NCBI GenBank assembly: GCA_942491935.1
Contig: CALOCZ010000010.1
Location: 6,462 to 70,461, forward strand
DNA length: 64,000 nucleotides
From: JAGTVG01 sp942491935
GTDB lineage: Bacteria > Bacteroidota > Bacteroidia > Cytophagales > Cyclobacteriaceae
Reading direction: 5' to 3'
The position numbers and the translations under genes were made by a program. Of the stretch, positions 9,640 through 18,463 are shown in pieces; positions within the stretch are counted from its first letter, which is position 1; each line of letters begins with the position of its first letter. Below the pieces are notes generated by a model. It was not told the DNA's origin, did not search any database, and saw only the letters and a list, made by a program, of their open reading frames with translations.

Positions 9640-10671
9640 ATGAGAGAATTATTTAGTATTATTACTAAATCTGTTCTGTTAACAGTTACATTAAGTTTAA
9701 TTTCATACAACTCGAATTTAACAGCACAGGAAAGCAGTAATGATGAATATGCTCCTTTTGAGCAAGTTATTCCAGGATCGAACATTTCCATTGAAATGGT
9801 TCCAATTCAGGGAGGAAAGTATAAAATTGGAAGTCCAGAAACAGAACCAGGCAGAGATACCGATGAAGGACCGCAAAAAGAAGTTGAGTTAGATGGTTTT
9901 TGGATGAGTAAATTCGAGATCACATGGGATCAATATGAATTATTTATGTACGTGGAAAACATAGTAAAAGATTCCATTTTAATTGAGGACGATCTCCTCA
10001 GGGATACTGAAGCCGATGCTATAACACGGCCAAGCCCGCCATACGAAGATCCATCATTTGGGATGGGTAAATATGGTTATCCTGCTGGCAGTATGACTCA
10101 GTTTGGCGCATTAATGTTCTGTAAATGGTTATCCCTTAAAACCGGGTATCTTTATAGGCTTCCAACGGAAGCAGAATGGGAATATGCATGCCGTGCTGGA
10201 TCAGAAACTACTTATCCTTTTGGAGATGATGTTGCTGAGTTGGATGATTATGGATGGAGTTATGAGAACAGCCAGTATACTTATCACAAGGTAGGCGAGA
10301 AAAAACCAAATGCCTGGGGATTATATGATATGTTAGGTAATGTTGCTGAATGGACCCTTGATCACTACTTTGCTGATATTTATGCACAGTGGGAAGGTGA
10401 TGACCTGAAAAATCCTTGGTCGAAACCTCAGGCCCTGGATCCACGATCAGTAAGAGGCGGAAGCTATGATGACGATCCGGATAAACTTCGATGCGCTTCC
10501 AGGATCCCCTCCAATCCTGACAAATGGAAACAAAGAGATCCTCAGATTCCTAAAAGTTTCTGGTGGAATACAGATTCACCATTTGTTGGCTTTAGAGTTG
10601 TACGATCATTCAAAAAACTCACCCAGGAAGAGATGGATACATTCTGGGGACTTAACCTTGACGAGAATTAA
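9640..10671 (+). CDS. SUMF1/FGE-like protein without the catalytic cysteine pair
   Basis: 343 residues: a signal peptide (to about residue 30), then one complete formylglycine-generating-enzyme-like domain. Marks in order are MVPIQGGKYKIGS, DEGPQKEVELDGFWMSKFEIT, RLPTEAEWEYACRAG, GLYDMLGNVAEWTLD and VRGGSYDDDPDKLRCASR, then FVGFRVVR. In true FGE two cysteines follow the GGSY motif. Here the first is replaced by Asp (residues 277-279), and only C285 remains, at the wrong place. So it should not oxidise sulfatase cysteines and more likely has a binding or structural role. It is followed 29 bases later by an exported oxidoreductase. Confidence 0.9.
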   Translation: MRELFSIITKSVLLTVTLSLISYNSNLTAQESSNDEYAPFEQVIPGSNISIEMVPIQGGKYKIGSPETEPGRDTDEGPQKEVELDGFWMSKFEITWDQYELFMYVENIVKDSILIEDDLLRDTEADAITRPSPPYEDPSFGMGKYGYPAGSMTQFGALMFCKWLSLKTGYLYRLPTEAEWEYACRAGSETTYPFGDDVAELDDYGWSYENSQYTYHKVGEKKPNAWGLYDMLGNVAEWTLDHYFADIYAQWEGDDLKNPWSKPQALDPRSVRGGSYDDDPDKLRCASRIPSNPDKWKQRDPQIPKSFWWNTDSPFVGFRVVRSFKKLTQEEMDTFWGLNLDEN

Positions 10672-10700
10672 AAGATTTTTTTACTCAAATAGATAATATT

Positions 10701-12011
10701 ATGAACGAAAAACTTTCTGTAAACCGACGAAATTTCGTAAAAGGTTCCGCTACAGTTGCCAGTGGTGTAATGTTGGGTGGCTTACCTTTAAAATCACAAG
10801 CAAAGTCTGCTGCTAATGATACTCTGAAAATTGCCCTTGTTGGGTGTGGTGGCAGAGGTACTGGAGCTGCTGTTCAAGCACTCAGTGTAAAAGAAAATGT
10901 GGAATTAGTGGCAATGGCTGATGCCTTCCAGGATAGGCTCGACACAAGTTATGAGAATATTTCCAGCAAAATCGAAGATAAGAAGCGTGTTAATGTAAGT
11001 GATAAGAATAAATTTGTAGGCTTTGATGCATATAAAGCAGCCATCGACCTTGCTGATGTGGTTATTCTTACAACACCTCCTGGCTTCAGGCCTGAACATC
11101 TTGAATATGCTATCAATGCTGACAAGCATATTTTCTGTGAAAAACCAGTAGCAACGGATGCACCAGGGATTCGCAAGGTTCTTGAATTAGCTGAAGTTGC
11201 TAAAAGTAAGAAATTAAACATAGTAGTAGGTCTTCAAAGACATTACCAAACGGTATACAGGGAACTCATGAATCGGATTCACGGAGGTGAGATCGGACAA
11301 ATCACTTCAACTCAAGTCTATTGGGATGGTGGTGGAGTTTGGGTTCATCCTAAGCAGGACGATTGGACAGAGATGGAATATCAGATGAGAAACTGGTATT
11401 ACTTCAACTGGCTTTGCGGTGATCATATTGTTGAGCAGCATATCCATAACCTTGACGTTTCTAACTGGGCGGTTGGCGGACATCCTGTCATTGCTCAGGG
11501 AATGGGAGGTCGCGAAGTAAGGACCGCTAAAGAATACGGGGAAATATTTGACCACCATTATGTAGAATTCAAATATGAAGACGGTACCGTAATGAACAGT
11601 CAATGTCGTCATATTCGAGGTTGTTATAATAAAGTAGCTGAGCAGATCATAGGTACGAAAGGGAGTGTCGACAGTACCGGAGCTATTTATGATCTAAAGG
11701 GAAATGTAGTCTGGAAACACCGCGACAATAATGATCCGAATCCATATCAGCAGGAGCATGATGAGTTGTTTGCTTCTATTGTTTCAGGAGGAGTTATTAA
11801 TGACCTCAAATATGGTGCAGAAAGTACAATGACAGCAATTATGGGACGTATGGCCACCTATTCAGGTGTAGAGATACACTGGGATGACGCCATAAACTCA
11901 GATATTAAGTTGGTACCTGATACTTTCAGCTGGGATGCAAATCCTCCGGTACTTCCGGATAAGGATGGATTCTATCCTGTTGCAATACCTGGTGTAACTA
12001 AAGTCATTTAA
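10701..12011 (+). CDS. Tat-exported Gfo/Idh/MocA family oxidoreductase
   Basis: 436 residues. A Tat signal opens the protein (RRNFVKGSATVASG at about residues 9-22), so it works in the periplasm with a cofactor bound before export. The dinucleotide fold shows IALVGCGGRGTGAA, then VILTTPPGFRPEH and IFCEKPVATD, where the Lys-Pro pair is the family signature. The C-terminal half holds the substrate barrel (WYYFNWLCGDHIVEQHIHNLD is typical of the exported subgroup). Relatives act on sugars, for example making or reducing 3-keto sugars or opening glycosidic bonds by transient oxidation. It follows the SUMF1-like gene by 29 bases and precedes a strong terminator. Substrate unknown. Confidence 0.93.
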   Translation: MNEKLSVNRRNFVKGSATVASGVMLGGLPLKSQAKSAANDTLKIALVGCGGRGTGAAVQALSVKENVELVAMADAFQDRLDTSYENISSKIEDKKRVNVSDKNKFVGFDAYKAAIDLADVVILTTPPGFRPEHLEYAINADKHIFCEKPVATDAPGIRKVLELAEVAKSKKLNIVVGLQRHYQTVYRELMNRIHGGEIGQITSTQVYWDGGGVWVHPKQDDWTEMEYQMRNWYYFNWLCGDHIVEQHIHNLDVSNWAVGGHPVIAQGMGGREVRTAKEYGEIFDHHYVEFKYEDGTVMNSQCRHIRGCYNKVAEQIIGTKGSVDSTGAIYDLKGNVVWKHRDNNDPNPYQQEHDELFASIVSGGVINDLKYGAESTMTAIMGRMATYSGVEIHWDDAINSDIKLVPDTFSWDANPPVLPDKDGFYPVAIPGVTKVI

Positions 12012-12030
12012 GGAACATTGTTTAAATTAC

Positions 12031-12066
12031 AAAAGAGGCATTAGGGATTCCCTGGTGCCTCTTTTT
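12031..12066 (+). terminator. Rho-independent terminator after the YceI / SUMF1-like / oxidoreductase unit
   Basis: A ten-base stem (AAAAGAGGCA with TGCCTCTTTT), with a smaller AGGGA/TCCCT hairpin inside the loop and a T run. It lies 19 bases after the stop. The A-rich other side could also serve the convergent apbE gene. Confidence 0.85.
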
Positions 12067-12128
12067 ATTTGGTCATTTGGTGATATGGTGAGGTGGTGGT
12101 TTTCGGATTCACATATGAAAATCCCTTC

Positions 12129-13130
12129 TCATTTAAAGAAGTCAAAGCTCCCACGTACATATCGCCTGACATTTCCGTCTTCTTCCTCTACAACAACCGC
12201 CTTAACATCAGGAATATCGTCCAGGAAATTAAATCCTTCTTCTGCACCCCAGATACTTATTGTAGAGGCAAGCACATCAGCTTCAGTACAATTTGAAGCC
12301 TGAATTGTAACCGTCCGGCGTATGGTCAGCCCGTAGCCTGTTCTTGGATCAATAATATGCCCGTATTTTATCGAGTCTATCTGAACGTATCTGTACAGGT
12401 CGCCAGAAGTAGCTATAGAAGTGTTGGATATATAAACTAAATGGTTGTCATCAACCAGGTTTTCCATTACAATTCCCCAGCCCTTTTTCCCCGGGGGTGG
12501 ATCCCCAACCCGGATATCACCACCTCCATCAACCAGGACCTTCTTTATCCCTGAATTAACAAACATATCATATATTACATCAACAGTGTATCCTTTCGCT
12601 ATCCCTCCGAGATCCAGTTGCATTCTCTCCTTGCATAGCTTAACTGCACTACTATCCTTATCGATCTGGATATATTTATAACCAACGCTTTCAGAAGCGC
12701 TTTTAATCTGGTCTGGAGTGGGCAATTTTTCTTTACGACCTGCCCTTCTCCATAATTGACTATATGGCCCAATGGTGATATCAAATATCCCATTTGTCGT
12801 AATGCCCCATTGTTGCCCTAAACTCAAAATTACATACAGATCTGAGCTTACTCGAGTATATTTACCGCTTCCTGAATTTCTCGACAACCTGTTCAATTCA
12901 CTATCAGGCAGGTAATCACTCATGATATAATTTAATTCATCAATCCGCTCAAATGCTCTATCACTTATTTGTTGTGCTTTTTCTGCCTGATATGCATAAC
13001 ATACTATTCGAAAAATTGTCCCCATACTTTTATGTGAAAATTCAAAGCGTTGAAGGGTATCGGCAGGCTGAGAGAAAGACCGCCCTGCCAAAAAAATTAA
13101 TAATATTAAGATTCTAATAAGTCGGTTCAT
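12129..13130 (-). CDS. apbE: FAD:protein FMN transferase (ApbE family)
   Basis: 333 residues with a signal peptide ending near residue 20 (AGRSFSQ), as in periplasmic ApbE. The enzyme splits FAD and attaches FMN covalently to Thr or Ser of partner proteins such as RnfG, NqrB/C or exported flavoproteins, using Mg2+. The marks are FSHKSMGTIFRIV, DELNYIMSDYLPDSELNRL, LDLGGIAKGYTVD, VDGGGDIRVG, TSIATSGDLYRY and HIIDPRTGYG, then CTEADVLAST. No flavinylated partner is seen in this window. It is convergent with the upstream operon and shares a short gap of 87 bases with the divergent isomerase gene. Confidence 0.95.
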   Translation of the reverse strand: MNRLIRILILLIFLAGRSFSQPADTLQRFEFSHKSMGTIFRIVCYAYQAEKAQQISDRAFERIDELNYIMSDYLPDSELNRLSRNSGSGKYTRVSSDLYVILSLGQQWGITTNGIFDITIGPYSQLWRRAGRKEKLPTPDQIKSASESVGYKYIQIDKDSSAVKLCKERMQLDLGGIAKGYTVDVIYDMFVNSGIKKVLVDGGGDIRVGDPPPGKKGWGIVMENLVDDNHLVYISNTSIATSGDLYRYVQIDSIKYGHIIDPRTGYGLTIRRTVTIQASNCTEADVLASTISIWGAEEGFNFLDDIPDVKAVVVEEEDGNVRRYVRGSFDFFK

Positions 13131-13217
13131 AAATTAAATAAAAGGCATAATTTTATCATATTTGTATGTAAAATTACTTTTTAGTTTTTCATAACAAAAT
13201 TTATACCATAGAACCTC

Positions 13218-14003
13218 ATGGATGATTTTTTAAGCTTAAAAAAAAACATAAATCATTCTGTATGCAGATGGTGCTATGATGGATTATCCCTTGACGCACT
13301 TTGCACAGAAGCTAAGATACTGGGAATTAAATCTATTGACCTGGTTGGCCCTGAAGATTTTGAAATTTTACACAAACATAAACTTGATTGTGGCATGGTT
13401 TATGGATTGCCAGATGCATATGGGATAGAGAAATGCTTCAATCGTACAGCACATCATGATGATTTGTTTGAGATTTATCAGGACCTGATTCCTGTCGTTT
13501 CAGATGCTGGTTTTAAAAATATTATTTGCTTTTCCGGAAATCGCGAAGGGATTTCAGACGAAAACGGATTAATTAATTGTCAGATCGGATTAAAACGCAT
13601 TATGCCCCTGGCTAAAAAATATAATGTAAATATTGTTATTGAGTTGCTTAACAGCTATGTTGATCACCCTGATTATCAATGTGATCATACAGAATGGGCG
13701 GTTGAATTATGTAAGCGGGTAAATAATGATCATTTCAAAATACTCTATGACATCTATCACATGCAGATTATGGAGGGAAATATAATCAGCACTATCCAAA
13801 AACACTATCCTTATATAGGCCATTACCATACTGGAGGTGTCCCGGGTAGAAACGAAATTGATTCAACACAGGAATTAAATTATGAACCTATAATGAAGGC
13901 CATTGTAGAAACAGGGTATACCGGATATGTAGCCCAGGAATTCATACCATTGAAAGATCCAGTAAAATCCCTTAGAGAAGCTATAATTCTTTGCGATGTA
14001 TAG
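13218..14003 (+). CDS. Hydroxypyruvate-isomerase-like TIM barrel (cytoplasmic)
   Basis: 261 residues, no signal peptide. The fold is the xylose-isomerase-like (AP endonuclease 2) TIM barrel. The start INHSVCRWCYDGLSLD and the motifs VIELLNSYVDHPDYQCD (a metal-ligand Glu), ILYDIYHMQIMEGN, and IGHYHTGGVPGRNEI match hydroxypyruvate isomerase relatives. It likely isomerises a small keto or aldo sugar acid, or epimerises a keto sugar. The divergent apbE gene is upstream; a second barrel gene with a Tat signal follows after 33 bases. The two barrels are about the same family but one is cytoplasmic and one exported. Exact substrate unknown. Confidence 0.88.
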   Translation: MDDFLSLKKNINHSVCRWCYDGLSLDALCTEAKILGIKSIDLVGPEDFEILHKHKLDCGMVYGLPDAYGIEKCFNRTAHHDDLFEIYQDLIPVVSDAGFKNIICFSGNREGISDENGLINCQIGLKRIMPLAKKYNVNIVIELLNSYVDHPDYQCDHTEWAVELCKRVNNDHFKILYDIYHMQIMEGNIISTIQKHYPYIGHYHTGGVPGRNEIDSTQELNYEPIMKAIVETGYTGYVAQEFIPLKDPVKSLREAIILCDV

Positions 14004-14036
14004 TATAAATTGAATTTGAACTAAATATATAATAAA

Positions 14037-14981
14037 ATGAAAAGAAGGAATTTTCTGAAGAAATCACTTGCGGCAGGTGGCACTGCAATAACCGCATCCG
14101 CAATAAGCGCCCCAATTATCGCTAAATCAATACCAGGCAAGAAATTTAAAATATTTGAAAAACACCAGTTCAACCTCAATTATGCACCGCATTTTGGCAT
14201 GTTCAAAAATATGGCCGGCGATGACATTATAGATCAGATCAAGTTTATGGCAGATGTTGGATTTACCGCCATGGAAGATAATGGCATGAAAAACAGGACA
14301 ATAGATACCCAGGAGAAAATAGCTGCTGAAATGGCTCGATTGAATATGAAAATGGGTGTTTTTGTTGCCCATTCAATTTACTGGCGTGAGCCAAACCTCA
14401 CAAGTGGCAATAAGGACATGAGATCTGAATTTTTAAAAGAAATAAGTGAATCTGTTGAAGTGGCCAAAAGGGTAAATGCTACATGGATGACCGTCGTACC
14501 AGGACATGTGGATCTTAAATTAAAGATTGAATACCAGACTGCAAATGTAGTGGATTCACTGAAAATGGCCTCAGAAATTCTGGAACCAAATAATCTAGTT
14601 ATGGTCCTTGAACCACTGAATTTTTATAATCATCCTGGTCTGTTTCTTGAAAGGATACCTCAAGCCTATGAAGTATGTCGTTCCGTGGGTAGCCCTTCCT
14701 GTAAAATACTTGACGATCTCTATCATCAGCAAATCACTGAAGGGAATTTAATACCGAACATTGACATGGCATGGGATGAGATCGCCTATTTTCAAATTGG
14801 GGACAATCCGGGAAGAAATGAACCAACGACTGGTGAAATCAATTATCTGAATGTATTTAAGCATATAGACAGCAAAGGATTTAATGGAATTATGGGGATG
14901 GAACATGGAAACTCAAAGCCCGGCGCAGAAGGTGAACAAGCTCTGATTGATGCATACAAAGCAGTTGACAGTTTCAAATAA
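14037..14981 (+). CDS. Tat-exported TIM-barrel isomerase/epimerase-like protein
   Basis: 314 residues with a Tat signal (MKRRNFLKKSLAAGG, then an Ala-rich stretch to about residue 30). The barrel has the same motifs as its neighbour: MADVGFTAMEDNG, WMTVVPGHVDLK, MVLEPLNFYNHPGLF, CKILDDLYHQQITEGN, YFQIGDNPGRNEPTTGE and GIMGMEHGNSKPG. It is therefore a periplasmic relative of hydroxypyruvate isomerase, with the metal-binding Glu, Asp and His positions in place. Together with the exported oxidoreductase at 10701 it suggests sugar conversion outside the inner membrane. A perfect terminator follows directly. Confidence 0.88.
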   Translation: MKRRNFLKKSLAAGGTAITASAISAPIIAKSIPGKKFKIFEKHQFNLNYAPHFGMFKNMAGDDIIDQIKFMADVGFTAMEDNGMKNRTIDTQEKIAAEMARLNMKMGVFVAHSIYWREPNLTSGNKDMRSEFLKEISESVEVAKRVNATWMTVVPGHVDLKLKIEYQTANVVDSLKMASEILEPNNLVMVLEPLNFYNHPGLFLERIPQAYEVCRSVGSPSCKILDDLYHQQITEGNLIPNIDMAWDEIAYFQIGDNPGRNEPTTGEINYLNVFKHIDSKGFNGIMGMEHGNSKPGAEGEQALIDAYKAVDSFK

Positions 14982-14987
14982 AACACA

Positions 14988-15020
14988 GGCCTTCTTGGAT
15001 TATTTCAAGAAGGCCATTTT
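14988..15020 (+). terminator. Rho-independent terminator after the two isomerase-like genes
   Basis: A perfect ten-base stem (GGCCTTCTTG with CAAGAAGGCC), an eight-base loop and a short T run (ATTTT). It starts seven bases after the stop codon. Confidence 0.85.
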
Positions 15021-15263
15021 AATTTAGCTAAGATATTAAAAAGCTCCCACCGTTAATCTTATATATTGACCTTTCAAAAATCGTTAACGATTTATCAGAT
15101 AATTTCTGTAACCATTATGTGGATACTAAAGTATTACTAGTATAGGAGCAGATATATTAATCTCCTTATTTTTGATTTTACACATTGACATCCCCCAATT
15201 TGTGGTATTTTGTGAATGTAAGGTTGTTAATTGCTGTAAAATATTTCGAAAATTGGAATTTTA

Positions 15264-15281
15264 GTTAGATTTTTATCTAAC
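15264..15281 (+). promoter_or_regulatory. Perfect hairpin in the leader of the sensor kinase gene
   Basis: GTTAGAT, TTTT, ATCTAAC: a seven-base perfect stem with a four-base loop, 14 bases before the ATG at 15296. It could be an operator or an RNA hairpin close to the ribosome site. The rest of the gap 15021-15263 is AT-rich and shows no gene. Confidence 0.35.
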
Positions 15282-15295
15282 AACAAGGTCAAAAC

Positions 15296-17890
15296 ATGCG
15301 ATTACTCAATTTTTTATTGTGTGCCACAACGCTCATGTTTAGTGTAGCTACTTTATGCTATGGAAACCCTGAGTTAGATCCCATCGATGACCAGTATCTA
15401 AAACTTAAAATTGATTCAACATTATCCTCTGATTCAATACAACGATTACATTTTGTAAATTATCATCTCAAGGAGGCTCACCAGGCTTTAAATACTGACC
15501 AATTGGATTCAGCCATAACGCATGCGGAATTGGTTACGAAGTTTGATGTAAACCAAATTTCGGGCGAATTACTTTCGCAAGCTTTCTATATTATTGGGAA
15601 AGTGAACCGGGTAAATAAGCAAACTGACCTTGCGCTTAAAAACTATCTTATAGCAATACAAAAGCTCAGATATTCCGACGAAATTGGATATAGATCTGTT
15701 ATTTACCAGGAATTAGGTGCAATTTATTATGAAAATGGATGGATCAGTAAATCAATCGAAAAATACATTGAAGCACTAAGAGTTGAAACTAAACTGAAGA
15801 ATGAATATGAGCAGATAGACTTATTGAACACTATTATAGCACTTTACCTTGAATCCAATGATTATAATAATGCCATATTATATCAGGAGCGGCTATTGCC
15901 ATTGTACTCCCGTCACAATTTGAATCATGCTTTAATTCTGATGGAAGAGATCTCAGAGAATTATTTAATTGTCAAAAATTATCAGACGGCCGTCTTTCTT
16001 CAATCGCAAATATTAGAAGTCAGAAAAAAGTATAATGATATTGATGGGCAATTATCTACATTACTTCAATTTTTAAAAATCTATCAGAAACAACCTGATT
16101 TCACGAAACTATTCACCTATCATAAGTTTTTTAGCAATTTATATCACAGTCAAAATAAAAAAGATCTGACTAATGAGGCAAAGTTTCTTAAAGGTGAAAG
16201 TTTAATGATCCTTGGAGATGTATTCTCATCAATGGGTAATCTTAATGTAACAGAGAATTATGATAGGGCATTGCTATATTTTGACTCTGCAAGTTCTATG
16301 TTTTTTGCATTAGGCAAGTATAATAAAGTTGCGGATACCAAATTATCGGCAGCCAATGTATATCATAATCTTGAAGACTATAAATCAGCCATTGAAAATT
16401 GTGAAATGGCTATTCCTCTTTTCAGCCAGGATAATAACTATTATAAGTTGATGCTATCCTATGAATTAATATCAGAATCTTATATGAAACTTGATAGGTA
16501 TAAGCCAGCATTTCAAGCGCAGGCACAATATATAATATATTCTGATAGTCTTGATAAGTTACGCACAAAACAGATTGATGAATTAATCGACCAGTATAAA
16601 GAGAATACAAGCAGGATAGCTTTTCAAAACCTGGAACAAGCTATGTTGCAGAAAGAGCTTGATACGCTTTCAGATGAATTGTTACATCTTGAAATTGAAA
16701 AACAAAAACGGGATATCGAACTTCTCATAAAGGAAAAATCTATAAATGATCTTGCACTGAAAAATGAACAGTTAAAAAATGAGCAAGTAACCAACGAGAA
16801 TATACTACTGCAACAACAGATTGATGCAGAATTACGTGAACGGGAGATATTGAATCTGCAGGCTGAAAGTAGCCGACAGGAAGCTGAATTAAAAAATCAG
16901 CAAATTTATCAGATTACAAATGAACAACAGATATATACGCTGGAACAAGAAAAGAAATTAAGTGATCTGCAATTGCAAAAGGGAGAATTTCAGAAAATGG
17001 TATATCTCTTGAGCACAATCATCATTTTTATCTTTTTAATATCTGTCGTTATTGGATACTTTAACATTCGAAGATCCAGGAGTAAAATCTCTTCGAAAAA
17101 CATGTTCATTGAGGAGCAAAATGAGAAGTTGCAAGAACTGAACGAAGAGAAGAACAGGCTGATCCGTATTGTAGCACATGACCTTAAAAATCCTTTGACA
17201 AGCGCCCTCACCTTATCCGAGATCATCTATAAAAAGTCTGTTCAGGGCACGAACGAAGAACAGCATCAGATCAGCTTAATACGACGGTCCCTCCGACGAA
17301 TGCAGGAAATGATCAATAAGATTCTGGATGTAAAGGCAATTGACTCGAAACAACTGAATCTTGAATATGAAGCTGTCAATGTGAAACTAATAATAAATTA
17401 TCTGATCGAACTGTTTTCAGGAAAAGCAAGAAAGAAAAACATTACTATACTTAATGAATCAGATGAATCATACATTCGTGTTGATAGAGATTATTTTACT
17501 CAAATACTAGAAAATCTAATCTCCAATGCCTTGAAGTTCTCATCAATGAATACTATCATCAGAATCAGTTCTTTCGAAAACAATGAGTCTTGCCGGATTG
17601 CAGTTTCTGATGAAGGGCCAGGTTTCAATAAGAGGGAGTTGGAACAATTGTTCCATGAAACAAAAACTTTCTTCAAACCAACAAATGGAGAATCCAGTAA
17701 TGGGCTTGGTCTCTCTATCGTAAAAAAATACGTGGAGGCTATGAATGGCAAAGTCTGGTGTGAAACTAATCCAGGTGAGGGGCCAACATTTTATATTGAA
17801 TTTGAAAAAGTAATGGTTTTGCCTGATAAACAACTCTGTTACGCTTTTACACTTCTGAGAGATTCCGTCAAGTTCTTAGTATTTCGATAG
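15296..17890 (+). CDS. Sensor histidine kinase with TPR sensor domain
   Basis: 864 residues. A signal peptide (to about 23) leads to a periplasmic TPR array (about 40-430; for example ISKSIEKYIEALRVET and YKSAIENCEMAIPLF). A long coiled coil follows (about 435-565, full of KNEQLKNEQV-like heptads). One transmembrane helix covers about 570-592. The kinase core has the phosphorylated H628 (IVAHDLKNPLTSAL), an N box (ILENLISNALKFS) and G boxes (VSDEGPGF, NGLGLSIVKKYVE). The TPR array probably senses a protein or peptide partner. No response regulator is adjacent, so its target is elsewhere. The last 25 or so residues after the kinase fold are an unusual extension that overlaps the convergent small gene. 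Confidence 0.93.
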   Translation: MRLLNFLLCATTLMFSVATLCYGNPELDPIDDQYLKLKIDSTLSSDSIQRLHFVNYHLKEAHQALNTDQLDSAITHAELVTKFDVNQISGELLSQAFYIIGKVNRVNKQTDLALKNYLIAIQKLRYSDEIGYRSVIYQELGAIYYENGWISKSIEKYIEALRVETKLKNEYEQIDLLNTIIALYLESNDYNNAILYQERLLPLYSRHNLNHALILMEEISENYLIVKNYQTAVFLQSQILEVRKKYNDIDGQLSTLLQFLKIYQKQPDFTKLFTYHKFFSNLYHSQNKKDLTNEAKFLKGESLMILGDVFSSMGNLNVTENYDRALLYFDSASSMFFALGKYNKVADTKLSAANVYHNLEDYKSAIENCEMAIPLFSQDNNYYKLMLSYELISESYMKLDRYKPAFQAQAQYIIYSDSLDKLRTKQIDELIDQYKENTSRIAFQNLEQAMLQKELDTLSDELLHLEIEKQKRDIELLIKEKSINDLALKNEQLKNEQVTNENILLQQQIDAELREREILNLQAESSRQEAELKNQQIYQITNEQQIYTLEQEKKLSDLQLQKGEFQKMVYLLSTIIIFIFLISVVIGYFNIRRSRSKISSKNMFIEEQNEKLQELNEEKNRLIRIVAHDLKNPLTSALTLSEIIYKKSVQGTNEEQHQISLIRRSLRRMQEMINKILDVKAIDSKQLNLEYEAVNVKLIINYLIELFSGKARKKNITILNESDESYIRVDRDYFTQILENLISNALKFSSMNTIIRISSFENNESCRIAVSDEGPGFNKRELEQLFHETKTFFKPTNGESSNGLGLSIVKKYVEAMNGKVWCETNPGEGPTFYIEFEKVMVLPDKQLCYAFTLLRDSVKFLVFR

Positions 17891-18100
17891 ATTATAAATG
17901 AAAACAAGCATTAGTACAACTGAAGTAAAGAACATGAACACTGGCGAGAATCCAGGTAAATAAATATGTATAATATCAAAAATAAATCCTGATATTCCTG
18001 CCAAAATTCCAAAAGCCGAAAGTAGAAACAGTGCAATTACAACTTTATTGGAGTTTTTTACATCTGATTTTAGCTGGTGATACGTTGTGTTATTATCCAT
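17876..18100 (-). CDS. Small two-helix membrane protein
   Basis: 74 residues: a polar N-terminus (MDNNTTYHQLKSDVKN), two hydrophobic helices (about 19-43 and 50-70) and a short basic end. It overlaps the end of the sensor kinase gene tail to tail by 15 bases. There is no family I recognise. The helical-hairpin pattern resembles small phage-shock-like or AtpZ-like proteins, but no diagnostic residue supports that. It is a plausible real gene of unknown role. Confidence 0.5.
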   Translation of the reverse strand: MDNNTTYHQLKSDVKNSNKVVIALFLLSAFGILAGISGFIFDIIHIYLPGFSPVFMFFTSVVLMLVFIYNLSKY

Positions 18101-18463
18101 AATTTATCATTTACTAATATGTTTCCAATTAGCATGCCAATAAAAAATATTGCGTTTATTAACCCTGAGTGTGTTTTTGCTAATTTATCCTGTTCAAAAT
18201 CGATCACAAATGTTCGAATCCAGAAGAAATTTCAACTAAAAACTCAATTGATTAATTGCCAATCAAAAAAAACTGCAAAAATACCTTGTGAGTCAGTCCA
18301 ATAAGCCTATTTTTGCACAAAAATCGTTAAATGAAACATACTTGAGTTTTTTTTGTCGTTATATCTTCCAGGAAGTAACTGTATTAATTCATATTGAATC
18401 GATTCGGTTTTTTTTAATGTTTCAATTTTTATGTTAAACCAGGTTTAAAAAAGCTATAATCAA
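18101..18463. other. Intergenic region between divergent genes
   Basis: About 360 bases, AT-rich, between the small membrane protein gene and the FAA hydrolase gene. A plus-strand frame of 75 codons crosses it, but its Cys/Lys/Ile-rich product looks random and it runs antisense through the small gene. I see no RNA gene, strong promoter or hairpin here. Confidence 0.5.

Noticed and set aside
18077..18304. 75-codon plus-strand ORF in the divergent gap
   Set aside because: Runs antisense through the small membrane gene, composition looks random, no ribosome site.
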